Positions 27,653 to 34,502 of a stretch of DNA of 34,502 nucleotides are shown here, one piece after another. The DNA comes from a virus, in IMG/VR virus record IMGVR_UViG_3300009161_000134, positions 1-34,502 of that record; one strand, given 5' to 3'. How positions within the stretch are numbered: position 1 is the first letter of the stretch; each line of letters starts with the position of its first letter. The notes below the pieces were generated by a model. That model had not been told where the DNA came from and searched no databases. It saw only the letters and a list, made by a program, of their open reading frames with translations. Position numbers and translations under genes: made by a program.

Positions 27653-28003
27653 ATTTTTAATATAATTGCCCAGATCACCGTATAAGCTGGCCATAACTGC
27701 ATCACGACTGCTAAAGAATACCACATGGGTTCGGCTTATGTAGTAAGGCCAAGTGAGTTTTTGATCCATGGCTAAAATAAGCTTTTTGTTTAAAGTTTTT
27801 CTTGGATCCTCGATAGCAACGGACCAAGACTCGATCTCCAAGAGATCATGCAGCATACCGTACCCATGATCTGTAAGTCTGAGACCACCGGTGCTGCGTA
27901 TGTTGGCCCACCAAGTCACCATGGCCCGGTCAACAGTCTCTCGACGAGCCGCTGGAACCAGGTCAATCAGCTTGCTTACTATTTCAAGTTTTCGGTTTTT
28001 CAT
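27644..28003 (-). CDS. Conserved phage hypothetical protein, 119 aa
   Basis: A 119-residue protein following a pattern common in T4-like and cyanophage genomes: MVTWWANIRSTGGLRLTDHGY, then PYYISRTHVVFFSSRDAVMASLYGDLGNY. Function unknown. Its end overlaps the convergent TEK paralog by 9 nt, and its start overlaps the upstream gene by 20 nt. Confidence 0.82.
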   Translation of the reverse strand: MKNRKLEIVSKLIDLVPAARRETVDRAMVTWWANIRSTGGLRLTDHGYGMLHDLLEIESWSVAIEDPRKTLNKKLILAMDQKLTWPYYISRTHVVFFSSRDAVMASLYGDLGNYIKNLN

Positions 28004-28292
28004 TGGGGAATATCTGCTCCCCTTGTGTCAACAGCACCACCGAAAACTTGTCAGTTTTGAACTGTGTATTGAGCTTCTTGGCCAAGTTTATAGCATGCCC
28101 TTGGTTAGGGAAGCTGACTTTTTTATACTTAGGACCCGGATACTGCACCAGTAGGTTACTGGTTTTTAAGTTGATGGGCTGGCGGTCAAAGAACACAGCC
28201 CAAACTCCTTCGGCTGCTAACACTTGTTCGGTCTTGTATGTACTACGATTAGTTACTTCAACAAGTACAGTTGGTCTGGGTCGGCTCATCAA
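27984..28292 (-). CDS. Conserved phage hypothetical protein, 102 aa
   Basis: A 102-residue protein of a type recurrent in large phages: SRPRPTVLVEVTNRSTYKTEQVLAAEGVWAVF, then PGPKYKKVSFPNQGHAINLAKKLN. Function unknown. Two Met codons open the frame; the second (28289) is equally likely. A GTAGGAG ribosome site and an ATAAATA motif (28307-28313) lie upstream. Confidence 0.82.
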   Translation of the reverse strand: MMSRPRPTVLVEVTNRSTYKTEQVLAAEGVWAVFFDRQPINLKTSNLLVQYPGPKYKKVSFPNQGHAINLAKKLNTQFKTDKFSVVLLTQGEQIFPNEKPKT

Positions 28293-28329
28293 TAAACTCC
28301 TACATTTATTTATGAGCCAACTTTAGGGG

Positions 28330-28542
28330 CTAAAAGGTACCGCCCTCGACTTCAACCGAGATGACGTTAGTAGTTGGTGCAGCAGCCTGCCCCCGCTCTT
28401 GTAACACCTGCACAGCCAGCAGCAGCTTGGTAATATCAGCATGCAGATCCCTGGCGTCAGTCATGGACATTGTGAGGTCTCGCAGGTTACGACTTTCGGT
28501 GGCCTTGATCTTATCGATAAATTTGTTGATATGAATACTCAT
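28330..28542 (-). CDS. Conserved phage hypothetical protein, 70 aa
   Basis: A 70-residue helical protein (FIDKIKATESRNLRDLTMSMTDARDLHADITKLLLAVQ). The DARDLHADITKLL segment is typical of small phage proteins near recombination or replication genes. Function unknown. ATGA overlap with the 28539 gene. Confidence 0.82.
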   Translation of the reverse strand: MSIHINKFIDKIKATESRNLRDLTMSMTDARDLHADITKLLLAVQVLQERGQAAAPTTNVISVEVEGGTF

Positions 28543-28979
28543 GCCCGCGCCTCGGCCTCGTTACGGAAAGGTCCTTTGTATTCATACCGTTGCAGCACAA
28601 TCAACTTGGGGCTCTGAACCACTTGCCACGTACGGCCGACACGCACACGATACCATCCAGCAGCAAACCAAGACTTGGACCTGGGTTCACGTGTCCAGAG
28701 TGGTACCTGATGCTTGACATCATAGATGGCGTTGTATGGGCGTCCGGTAGTAGGGAACCCGTTAACTTCATTATCAACTACAGGAGCGGATTTCTTCTCA
28801 ACCGGTTCAAAGTCGATTTGAACTTTTTGTTTAAGAGTCTTGATGGATTTGTATTGTTGTATAACGTTGTTGATTTTGATTTGAAATCCATCCGGGCCAG
28901 CCTCGATGTTACCAACTTTGGTATCACCTTGCCGTAGGATCCAATACTGATTAGGTATTACTGTTTTGGCTACTATCAT
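28539..28979 (-). CDS. Conserved phage hypothetical protein, 146 aa
   Basis: A 146-residue protein with the pattern NQYWILRQGDTKVGNI, then GFPTTGRPYNAIYDVKHQVPLWTREPRSKSWFAAGWY and PKLIVLQRYEYKGPF. Matches uncharacterised proteins of T4-like phages by eye. It overlaps the end of the flap nuclease gene by 29 nt. Function unknown. Confidence 0.82.
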   Translation of the reverse strand: MIVAKTVIPNQYWILRQGDTKVGNIEAGPDGFQIKINNVIQQYKSIKTLKQKVQIDFEPVEKKSAPVVDNEVNGFPTTGRPYNAIYDVKHQVPLWTREPRSKSWFAAGWYRVRVGRTWQVVQSPKLIVLQRYEYKGPFRNEAEARA

Positions 28980-29976
28980 TATTAAGTACTCCTGGGTATG
29001 TTTGGTTCAGCCAACGACTGAATTGTTCTGCTGATTCAGATGCACGATTGAGTTCAAACTTGCCGCAAAACTTCATGAACCGTGCACCCACTTGTCCGAT
29101 ATCTCTGTGCCTAATTTGGGTTTTGATTGCAGTGTCTACCGCAGCTTTGATGTTGTCGGGTTGGGCAGTAAGATCAATCAGCATAAGATTGCGCTGATAG
29201 TCGTCCAGCACACGATGTTCGGCACCTTCATGATCAGTCCAGCGTTGCAACATGAGATTGTTCCACGCATAGCCTTGACGTTCTCGATCGGCAAATGCCT
29301 CAAGCAGCCCTATTTTGTTCTTGGTGCCTTTGACACGCACACCGGGATAGGCCGAGAACACATTGTCGCTGGAATCTCCACGCATGCACTTTTCGAATAA
29401 TAGCCATTTGGGTTCAGGAACAGTCTTGGGTAGCTTGGTTTTTTTGTCAATTACGAGTTTGTTTTTGGCGTCAAAAATGCCTTCAAGAGTCAGCAACTCA
29501 TCGGTGATGCCGTTGAACTGTTGCACGTTTGGCGCAAGCAATTGAACGAAGTCGGTGTCGCTGCTGACAATATAATGTTGGTCTTGGGGGTGTAACGCTA
29601 TCCACCGCGCAATGATATCATCGGCTTCAGCGTTTTCGTGTCGGATAACTGAACAGTTGGTCTGCTCACTCAAGTATTTAGTAAAGTTATCAAATGTTTC
29701 CCAGAACAGTTTATCTTCTTCTTGCTCTTTTTCTGTAGCAGCAGCCCGCAGTTCAGCACGGTTGCGCTTGTAAGGAAGATACACATCTTTGCGCCAGCTG
29801 CGGCCTTCAAGTGCGAACACAACATGATCGGCGTTGAACTTACGCGCCACCTTGTTTACCGCACTCAGTGTGATGTGCAGGGCGTAGCCGATCTTTTCCC
29901 AAGGATCACTGGCACGGAACGCCACATGCCGCGCGCGGAAGAACATGTTAGCAGTATCAATCAAGAGATATTTCAT
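28951..29976 (-). CDS. 5'-3' exonuclease / flap endonuclease (T4 RNase H type)
   Basis: A 341-residue FEN-family nuclease that removes RNA primers and 5' flaps at replication forks. Metal-binding acids are in order: D7 (IDTANMFFRARH), E57 region (LEGRSWRKDVYLPYKRNR), E117/D119/D120 (AEADDIIARW), D140/D142 (SSDTDFVQLL) and D201-D204 (GDSSDN), followed by the helix-hairpin-helix part (AYPGVRVKGTKNKIGLL). Length and layout fit T4 RNase H-type enzymes. It is coupled by ATGA to the upstream methyltransferase. Confidence 0.92.
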   Translation of the reverse strand: MKYLLIDTANMFFRARHVAFRASDPWEKIGYALHITLSAVNKVARKFNADHVVFALEGRSWRKDVYLPYKRNRAELRAAATEKEQEEDKLFWETFDNFTKYLSEQTNCSVIRHENAEADDIIARWIALHPQDQHYIVSSDTDFVQLLAPNVQQFNGITDELLTLEGIFDAKNKLVIDKKTKLPKTVPEPKWLLFEKCMRGDSSDNVFSAYPGVRVKGTKNKIGLLEAFADRERQGYAWNNLMLQRWTDHEGAEHRVLDDYQRNLMLIDLTAQPDNIKAAVDTAIKTQIRHRDIGQVGARFMKFCGKFELNRASESAEQFSRWLNQTYPGVLNNDSSQNSNT

Positions 29977-30659
29977 TGGTTCTTTTCCAGAATTATGCGG
30001 ACATGTCCGTTGAGATGAGCATGGGCCTCGACTTGAGATTCATCGACACCGTGCAGTGCAGGATAATCTAATAAGTGCACCTTGTATGGCAATGATGCTA
30101 GGATAGAATCCATAAATTCTATCCGTTGCGACTGACTAGTAAATTTATGATCGGGCGTATGTTTATCAAAATGATAAAAATTGAAAGTAAATAGAAATCG
30201 ACCATTGGGTTTGATCATGTTCATTGCTAGATCAAGTTGAGTCCTAACATAGACCCATGATACAAAATGTATACTATTAAGTGCTATGCCCGAGTCGTAC
30301 TTTTCTTTGTGCCCGCGACTAAATTCTTCGTCAAAGTAATCAATAAAATCATGATTGGCGTAAGGACTTGGGGTAGGATCAAATCCAATAATGTTAGGGA
30401 ACCAGCGTTTCCATATGCATTCTCCGCAGCCAACGTCAATCACAGACTTGGGATTACTATCGTATAGTTGATCGATGCAATAAAAAATATCACGAAATCC
30501 AAATTTTAATCCCGAGTCTAGCTTAAATCTTGGAGTAGTATTGTTGTAGCCCGGCCCAGGGACAAACTCAAAGATTTCATCATAGTACTCATTGATCTGC
30601 TGGTCAAGCATTGGGAAATTCTTAAATGGTGTACCAGGCGTGTAGGGATTAACTAGCAT
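29973..30659 (-). CDS. Class I SAM-dependent methyltransferase
   Basis: A 228-residue protein with SAM motif I VIDVGCGE (73-80), IIGFDPTPSPYA as motif II region and a following strand FLFTFNFYHFD. The lack of an NPPY-type motif points away from DNA amino-methyltransferases; a small-molecule, lipid or sugar acceptor is possible. Substrate unknown. It sits between an SGNH-nucleotidyltransferase group and the flap nuclease. Confidence 0.78.
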   Translation of the reverse strand: MLVNPYTPGTPFKNFPMLDQQINEYYDEIFEFVPGPGYNNTTPRFKLDSGLKFGFRDIFYCIDQLYDSNPKSVIDVGCGECIWKRWFPNIIGFDPTPSPYANHDFIDYFDEEFSRGHKEKYDSGIALNSIHFVSWVYVRTQLDLAMNMIKPNGRFLFTFNFYHFDKHTPDHKFTSQSQRIEFMDSILASLPYKVHLLDYPALHGVDESQVEAHAHLNGHVRIILEKNQ

Positions 30660-30665
30660 GAATAA

Positions 30666-31376
30666 TTATATTATTTGATTCTTGATCATGTATTGTAACA
30701 CAAATCGACTCCAGGCAGTATGGGATTCTTGCCCAAAATGCCAAGAATCGGGGGCGACTGTTTGATAACCGTTGTTTTTTAGCCACTGATCGTAGGTCAT
30801 CGCAGGATCATATGGTCCTATATAGATATTACCCCAATCCAGGCGTTCTTCTAAGGGTATGTTACCAAAGTGGCTATTCCCGTTCAAAAATAAATGCGGC
30901 ACCCCTAATGCAGTCAACTCAAGATGAAAATCCCAAACTGTTTGATGTGCACAGTTGGTTGCCTGTTCCCAGTCAACCCCAGTAACAAAGTTTTTGTACC
31001 GTTCTATTAGTTCATCGGGTACATGATCAATACCCGATGCATTGACTTGGTAATAGGTACCGTTGTGTAACCATTCTTCACGCTCCCATGTGCTCCACTG
31101 AATGACTACTAGAACTTCAGTGGTTGAAAGATCTGTATCTTTCAACCACTGCCGCGTGGTGCGAAGTATCCGGGTGTTTGAACTAGCCGACTCGGCATCA
31201 CACTTGTAACTGGTTTTGATAACATCAGATAATCTTTTGCCCCAACTTACTGCCGAGTTATCTGGATGGGGCACCCGTCCCATGTAAAAGTAGCGACGAT
31301 CATCTTCGGCAAATGCATGACAGTTAACAGCTTCGGCAGCTGCGGCATGGCTATCGCCATTGATGTACAAGATCAT
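30666..31376 (-). CDS. SGNH/GDSL hydrolase-like protein (copy 4)
   Basis: A 236-residue protein with NGDSHA (6-11) as nucleophile block, a loop with many Trp (about 90-110), and DSWHFGQESH (about 210-219) near the C-terminus as the Asp-His pair. Its start overlaps the stop of the nucleotidyltransferase gene (ATGA, 31373-31376), which joins it to a surface-sugar-like operon. Confidence 0.7.
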   Translation of the reverse strand: MILYINGDSHAAAAEAVNCHAFAEDDRRYFYMGRVPHPDNSAVSWGKRLSDVIKTSYKCDAESASSNTRILRTTRQWLKDTDLSTTEVLVVIQWSTWEREEWLHNGTYYQVNASGIDHVPDELIERYKNFVTGVDWEQATNCAHQTVWDFHLELTALGVPHLFLNGNSHFGNIPLEERLDWGNIYIGPYDPAMTYDQWLKNNGYQTVAPDSWHFGQESHTAWSRFVLQYMIKNQII

Positions 31377-31852
31377 TGAGTGCCTTTACAATTTTTTAAA
31401 CTTTCTGATTCTACCACACGCTTTCTCAGACTGCTGCTGCTAAAGCTGTGGTCTCTTGCGTTGTGGATAATTTTGATGTTGCGTTGTGTGCAAATAGTCT
31501 TGCCAGTAAAATCACGGTCCGCGTACTCGATGCCCAGTATCCTGACATCCACGGGCAGGATAAGCAACAGGTCTTCTAGGTCTTTTTCCGTTTGGTACAC
31601 CACAACCTCATCAACATAGCGAGTAGCGGCCAACTGAATCTGTCGTTCTACAATGGTTTGAACCGGGACGTTCTTGGTTTCTGGCCTGTCTATGGTTGGA
31701 TCTGTTTGTAGACCTGCAATCAAGTAGTCGCAGTAGTTTTTAGCCTCGCTCAACATTGCAATATGTCCGGCATGCAACATATCAAACGTACTAAACACAA
31801 TGCCGATTGTTTTACCCTGCTCTTTGAGCTCTTTTACTTTGTTGAATATCAT
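31373..31852 (-). CDS. Cytidylyltransferase-like nucleotidyltransferase (HxGH superfamily)
   Basis: A 159-residue protein with an N-terminal STFDMLHAGH (21-30), the HxGH motif of nucleotidylyltransferases. A central Arg/Thr region (NVPVQTIVERQIQLAATRYVDEVVVY) and a C-terminal SFSSSSLRKR (136-145, the ISSSxxR motif) follow. Resembles the cytidylyl/adenylyl domain of HldE, TagD or FAD synthase type enzymes. With KdsA and SGNH genes it could activate a sugar or polyol phosphate; the exact substrate is unknown. Confidence 0.82.
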   Translation of the reverse strand: MIFNKVKELKEQGKTIGIVFSTFDMLHAGHIAMLSEAKNYCDYLIAGLQTDPTIDRPETKNVPVQTIVERQIQLAATRYVDEVVVYQTEKDLEDLLLILPVDVRILGIEYADRDFTGKTICTQRNIKIIHNARDHSFSSSSLRKRVVESESLKNCKGTQ

Positions 31853-32529
31853 TGTATTTTTTTAAAAATATTATCTGTAATCGGTGTATCAGATAATGAG
31901 AAATTACTATACTCTGTTTGGAAAATACCTGATTTTAAATCATGATTGATCAACTGGGCCAATATCATATTATTCTCTATGGTCAGGTGCGCAGGCCTCA
32001 TGTCATGATACTTGGAAAGTACTTTACTAAATGATGATTCTGCGGGGAAGTAATGCTCTACTTCCATTAAGCTTAATGAAAACAAATTAAACGGTGTATG
32101 CATTGGCTGATCAAAGCAAGGTATGATCATCAAATTTGGATAACGTTGCAAGAATCCATATGCAGCAGTTCGATAGATAAGATTGGTAGCATCGTGATCA
32201 ACAGCAAGATTTGAGTATTCAATGCATGCATTAATCTTGGCATCAATATCTGATCGCCCGGTCTTTTTTTGTTTACCGACTAGATTTCCGGTATGAATAT
32301 ATCCATCGGGAGTTTTTAGGCTAGCACGGTTGGGCCAAGTCAAGCACCAAATCATAAAATCAAATTGAGTATGGAGTTGTTCAATTAGCACTGCACTGTA
32401 TTCGATGCTAGATCCACTTTGCCCGTAACTGGTAACTGTATGTCCAAATTGCTGTTCAAGCACTCGCCACCAGATGTTACGTTCGTAGGACGCCATTGCA
32501 AAACTATCGCCAAATACTCCGATATTCAT
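31849..32529 (-). CDS. SGNH/GDSL hydrolase-like protein (copy 5)
   Basis: A 226-residue protein with VFGDSFAMAS (5-14) as nucleophile block, YGQSGSSIEY (about 35-44) as the Gly block, and D-MRPAHLTIEN near the C-terminus (about 180-191) as Asp-His. Coupled by ATGA to the nucleotidyltransferase gene. The group SGNH-nucleotidyltransferase-SGNH suggests glycan synthesis with acyl removal. Confidence 0.72.
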   Translation of the reverse strand: MNIGVFGDSFAMASYERNIWWRVLEQQFGHTVTSYGQSGSSIEYSAVLIEQLHTQFDFMIWCLTWPNRASLKTPDGYIHTGNLVGKQKKTGRSDIDAKINACIEYSNLAVDHDATNLIYRTAAYGFLQRYPNLMIIPCFDQPMHTPFNLFSLSLMEVEHYFPAESSFSKVLSKYHDMRPAHLTIENNMILAQLINHDLKSGIFQTEYSNFSLSDTPITDNIFKKIQ

Positions 32530-32532
32530 ACT

Positions 32533-32922
32533 TCAACTTACTTCTCTGCGCCCATTACCTAAATTCCTACTACGAACATAAGGTTCCGGGTTCATGGCTT
32601 GTTCCTGTTCCCAGGTTTCCATTACAACGTGTCTGCAGACATTCTGGAACCACCGGTCCACAATTTCCGAGTCAGTGTCTTCGCGCTTGAGTTGATATCC
32701 AGCACGTACTAGATTAGCAACAAACTTTTCATTCCAGTCAATTTCAAATGCGCCCTGATGCAGATTTTCAGGATCAACCTCTAGGCCAAGAATTGCCACA
32801 TACGGTTCTCCGCGTTCGGTGGCCAGTTCCTTGGCAGACTTCTTTGGTGCAACGGCCTTGGGGATCTTTGGTGCTTCGGGCTCTGCTGGCTTTGTAAATT
32901 TTTTCTTCAGATATTCAAACAT
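32533..32922 (-). CDS. Conserved phage hypothetical protein, 129 aa
   Basis: A 129-residue protein. A Lys/Pro/Ala-rich N-terminus is followed by ATERGEPYVAILGLEVDPENLHQGAFEIDWNEKFVANLVRAGY and WFQNVCRHVVMETWEQ, a pattern frequent in T4-like cyanophages. Function unknown. The start at 32922 (TGATG overlap with the QueE stop) is preferred over the Met four codons earlier. Confidence 0.8.
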   Translation of the reverse strand: MFEYLKKKFTKPAEPEAPKIPKAVAPKKSAKELATERGEPYVAILGLEVDPENLHQGAFEIDWNEKFVANLVRAGYQLKREDTDSEIVDRWFQNVCRHVVMETWEQEQAMNPEPYVRSRNLGNGRREVS

Positions 32923-33779
32923 CAAGTGCCCCACTCGTTCTTGAAAAGCGGCACTTGGAGACGATCGCTATACCTTAGCCCATGCTTGATTGCGAATGCT
33001 GCCACGTTGCGATTGTTCATGCCATACACTTTTTCTACCCCGCCAATGGGCATCAAGTATGCAGGCCCTTTAAATCCAGCTGCACGGTAAATCTCTAAGA
33101 CTTCTAGTGCTTCAGCTGCATCCTCTTCAGAAGCAATCACAAACTTTAGATAGGTGTATCCCACTTGTTCATATTCGCATACCACTTCGGGAAGAATAGC
33201 ATCTTCTCTTGATTCTCCACTGACTCCAAGCTTGGCGCTGACACTGAATGTGATAGCATTATATCCACGCCGCTCAATGCCCCAATCTGCAAGATATTGT
33301 TTGAACTCACCGGTTAACTTTTGAGTACCATTGGTTTCAAATGTGATCTCTTTTAAACCTTGCATCGACGGATGATTCAACAGGTCTGGATAAGCACGTT
33401 GCCATCCCAACAAGGGTTCACCACCTGTGATCACCAAGTGTTCTTCACGCCATTCTTTGTGCGGCAGCATTTCGCAAATGCTCTTGACAATCTCCTTGGT
33501 ATCAATCACCGGGCTAAGATGCTTGAATGCAGGATCCCAGGACGCATAGCTGTCACATCCGGTACTAACAAGGGGAAGTTCTTTGTAGTTGGTGTACGGA
33601 CCAAAGCTGTCTAGTGCAGCAATCTTGATTCGCTCTTGGCTTTTCTCACCACGCAGCATACCGAATCCGTCGCAGGTAAAGTTGCAGCCAAATGTGCGCA
33701 AGAACACACTGGGTACGCCCATGTATCGTCCCTCGCCCTGGATGCTGTAAAATAGTTCTGAGATTTTAAGTTTGCTCAT
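32922..33779 (-). CDS. queE: 7-carboxy-7-deazaguanine synthase-like radical SAM enzyme (QueE-like)
   Basis: A 285-residue radical SAM protein. The start SIQGEGRYMGVPSVFLRTFGCNFTCDGF is QueE-like. The cluster cysteines are C32, C36 and, after a ~38-residue insert, C75 in GCDSYASW, the equivalent of WCDT-YAW. GGEPLL follows around residue 118. QueE makes 7-carboxy-7-deazaguanine, the precursor of preQ0, used for queuosine tRNA or for deazaguanine DNA modification. No QueC, QueD or DpdA is seen in the window, so the end product is unknown. Confidence 0.82.
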   Translation of the reverse strand: MSKLKISELFYSIQGEGRYMGVPSVFLRTFGCNFTCDGFGMLRGEKSQERIKIAALDSFGPYTNYKELPLVSTGCDSYASWDPAFKHLSPVIDTKEIVKSICEMLPHKEWREEHLVITGGEPLLGWQRAYPDLLNHPSMQGLKEITFETNGTQKLTGEFKQYLADWGIERRGYNAITFSVSAKLGVSGESREDAILPEVVCEYEQVGYTYLKFVIASEEDAAEALEVLEIYRAAGFKGPAYLMPIGGVEKVYGMNNRNVAAFAIKHGLRYSDRLQVPLFKNEWGT

Positions 33780-34066
33780 TCTGTTGTAACGTCATGTGTA
33801 AAAATATTCGACCATTTATGCAGCTTTGCTCGTTTTTGGAGCGCAGCAGCATACACTTTCTTTTCGTTAAGTACACCCATCTCCATCATCAACTGAAGCA
33901 TGCAAAGCAAATCTCCTGCTTCTTCCTCAAGATGTTCTCTGTTGGTTACTCGTGCTTGCGGCTTGTAATTGTCAATTCCAAACCTAGCACACTTGCTGAC
34001 AGCTTGAATGACTTCGGCACATTCTTCTTGTAGAATGTTCATAACTTCAGTTTCTTTGGAATTCAT
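33776..34066 (-). CDS. MazG-like nucleotide pyrophosphohydrolase
   Basis: A 96-residue all-alpha protein with the paired acid motif of the MazG fold: EECAE (14-18) and EEEAGD (47-52), separated by a helix and a Lys-rich loop. Members hydrolyse NTPs/dNTPs to NMPs plus pyrophosphate and may act on ppGpp or damaged nucleotides. ATGA overlap with the QueE gene. Confidence 0.85.
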   Translation of the reverse strand: MNSKETEVMNILQEECAEVIQAVSKCARFGIDNYKPQARVTNREHLEEEAGDLLCMLQLMMEMGVLNEKKVYAAALQKRAKLHKWSNIFTHDVTTE

Positions 34067-34143
34067 ATTGCTAGTGTAACATAGATATTTAGATCACACA
34101 AGCTGTTTGGCTAACATTTTGGCTGTACCGGCTACTGTTATTT

Positions 34144-34502
34144 TTATGATGGAAGCATAAATCCTTTGAGCCTGGGAGGTTCCCAGTTTGTGGGTTTGAG
34201 AATTTTGCCATCTTCTCTACGAACAACTTTACCAGTGCGTTGATCAACCTTGGCAAAGTTACTGCGCATTACTTCTTTCCATGCACCCGGAGCATCAACA
34301 CCCATGCTGTGCAGTGCGCCGGCTGTGACCACCATGATATCAATCAAAGCATCCAGCTGCTCGACACGATCGTTGTTGGCCACAGCTACAGCCAGTTCGG
34401 CAACTTCTTCCTTGATCAAGTCACAGTACAACTTGAACTGGTGTACATTTTGCGTGTCAATGGTTTGCCCACATGCTCGCATAAACTTACGTTGGTCTTC
34501 GA
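34144..34502 (-). CDS. MazG/HisE-like pyrophosphohydrolase, 5' end outside window
   Basis: At least 119 residues visible. A Met at 34482 exists, but the frame stays open to the window edge with EDQRKFMRACGQT, which fits the family start, so the true start probably lies beyond. Motif acids: KEEVAE and LDALIDIMVV. The C-terminus (NFAKVDQRTGKVVRREDGKILKP) matches phosphoribosyl-ATP-pyrophosphohydrolase-like proteins of phages. Role: NTP or dNTP hydrolysis; not the histidine pathway on context. Confidence 0.8.
   Translation of the reverse strand, partial: EDQRKFMRACGQTIDTQNVHQFKLYCDLIKEEVAELAVAVANNDRVEQLDALIDIMVVTAGALHSMGVDAPGAWKEVMRSNFAKVDQRTGKVVRREDGKILKPTNWEPPRLKGFMLPS

Noticed and set aside
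34067-34143. A small gene or site between the two MazG-like genes
   Set aside because: Only 77 nt without an open frame, hairpin or promoter of note.

Overview
The window reads as part of a large tailed-phage genome (T4-like or jumbo type). It is dense with small, tightly packed genes, almost all on the minus strand. It carries a tRNA array covering all 20 amino acids, homing endonucleases, a flap nuclease, a radical-SAM QueE-like enzyme, MazG-like hydrolases and many small phage-type hypotheticals. Very small host-type proteins (a DUF3563-like protein and two neighbours) and a Kdo synthase (KdsA) suggest a Gram-negative, possibly betaproteobacterial (Burkholderiales-like) host. That host assignment is inference only.

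Layout, in plus coordinates. 1-2731: one minus-strand operon of twelve very small genes joined by 1-4 nt stop/start overlaps, including five copies of one paralog family, fired from a consensus promoter. 2728-5720: a protein-tyrosine-phosphatase-like protein, a DKxxH membrane protein and two TEK-motif glycosyltransferase-like proteins. 5735-15350: the tRNA region, with 27 recognisable tRNAs, one of them (Leu-UAA) holding a group I intron. It also holds a tRNA split by a homing-endonuclease plus tRNA-Phe cassette, a duplicated tRNA-His fragment, and six intergenic hairpin elements, five of which share related long closing stems. Three promoters here are each followed by a boxB-like hairpin and a boxA-like element, in the order seen in rRNA operon leaders. 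Interspersed are an RNA polymerase omega-like protein, a YkuK RNase H-like protein, a methyltransferase, SGNH proteins and two homing endonucleases.

15350-24850: a short promoter/ORF/hairpin unit, an SGNH protein, a secreted Ala/Pro/Lys-rich protein, a small lipoprotein, KdsA, and a run of small hypotheticals. Many of these have their own consensus promoter with an exact 17 bp spacer, often overlapping the stop codon of the upstream gene. A GIY-YIG protein and a secreted NUC1-type nuclease close this part. 24850-34502: two more TEK-motif proteins on the plus strand, conserved phage hypotheticals, the flap nuclease, a methyltransferase, an SGNH-nucleotidyltransferase-SGNH group, QueE and two MazG-like genes.

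Taken together, the content suggests a phage that supplies much of its own translation apparatus, possibly borrows rRNA-style antitermination to transcribe it, and carries a sugar/surface-modification set (KdsA, nucleotidyltransferase, four TEK-motif proteins, five SGNH proteins). All functional statements come from reading motifs; no database search was run.
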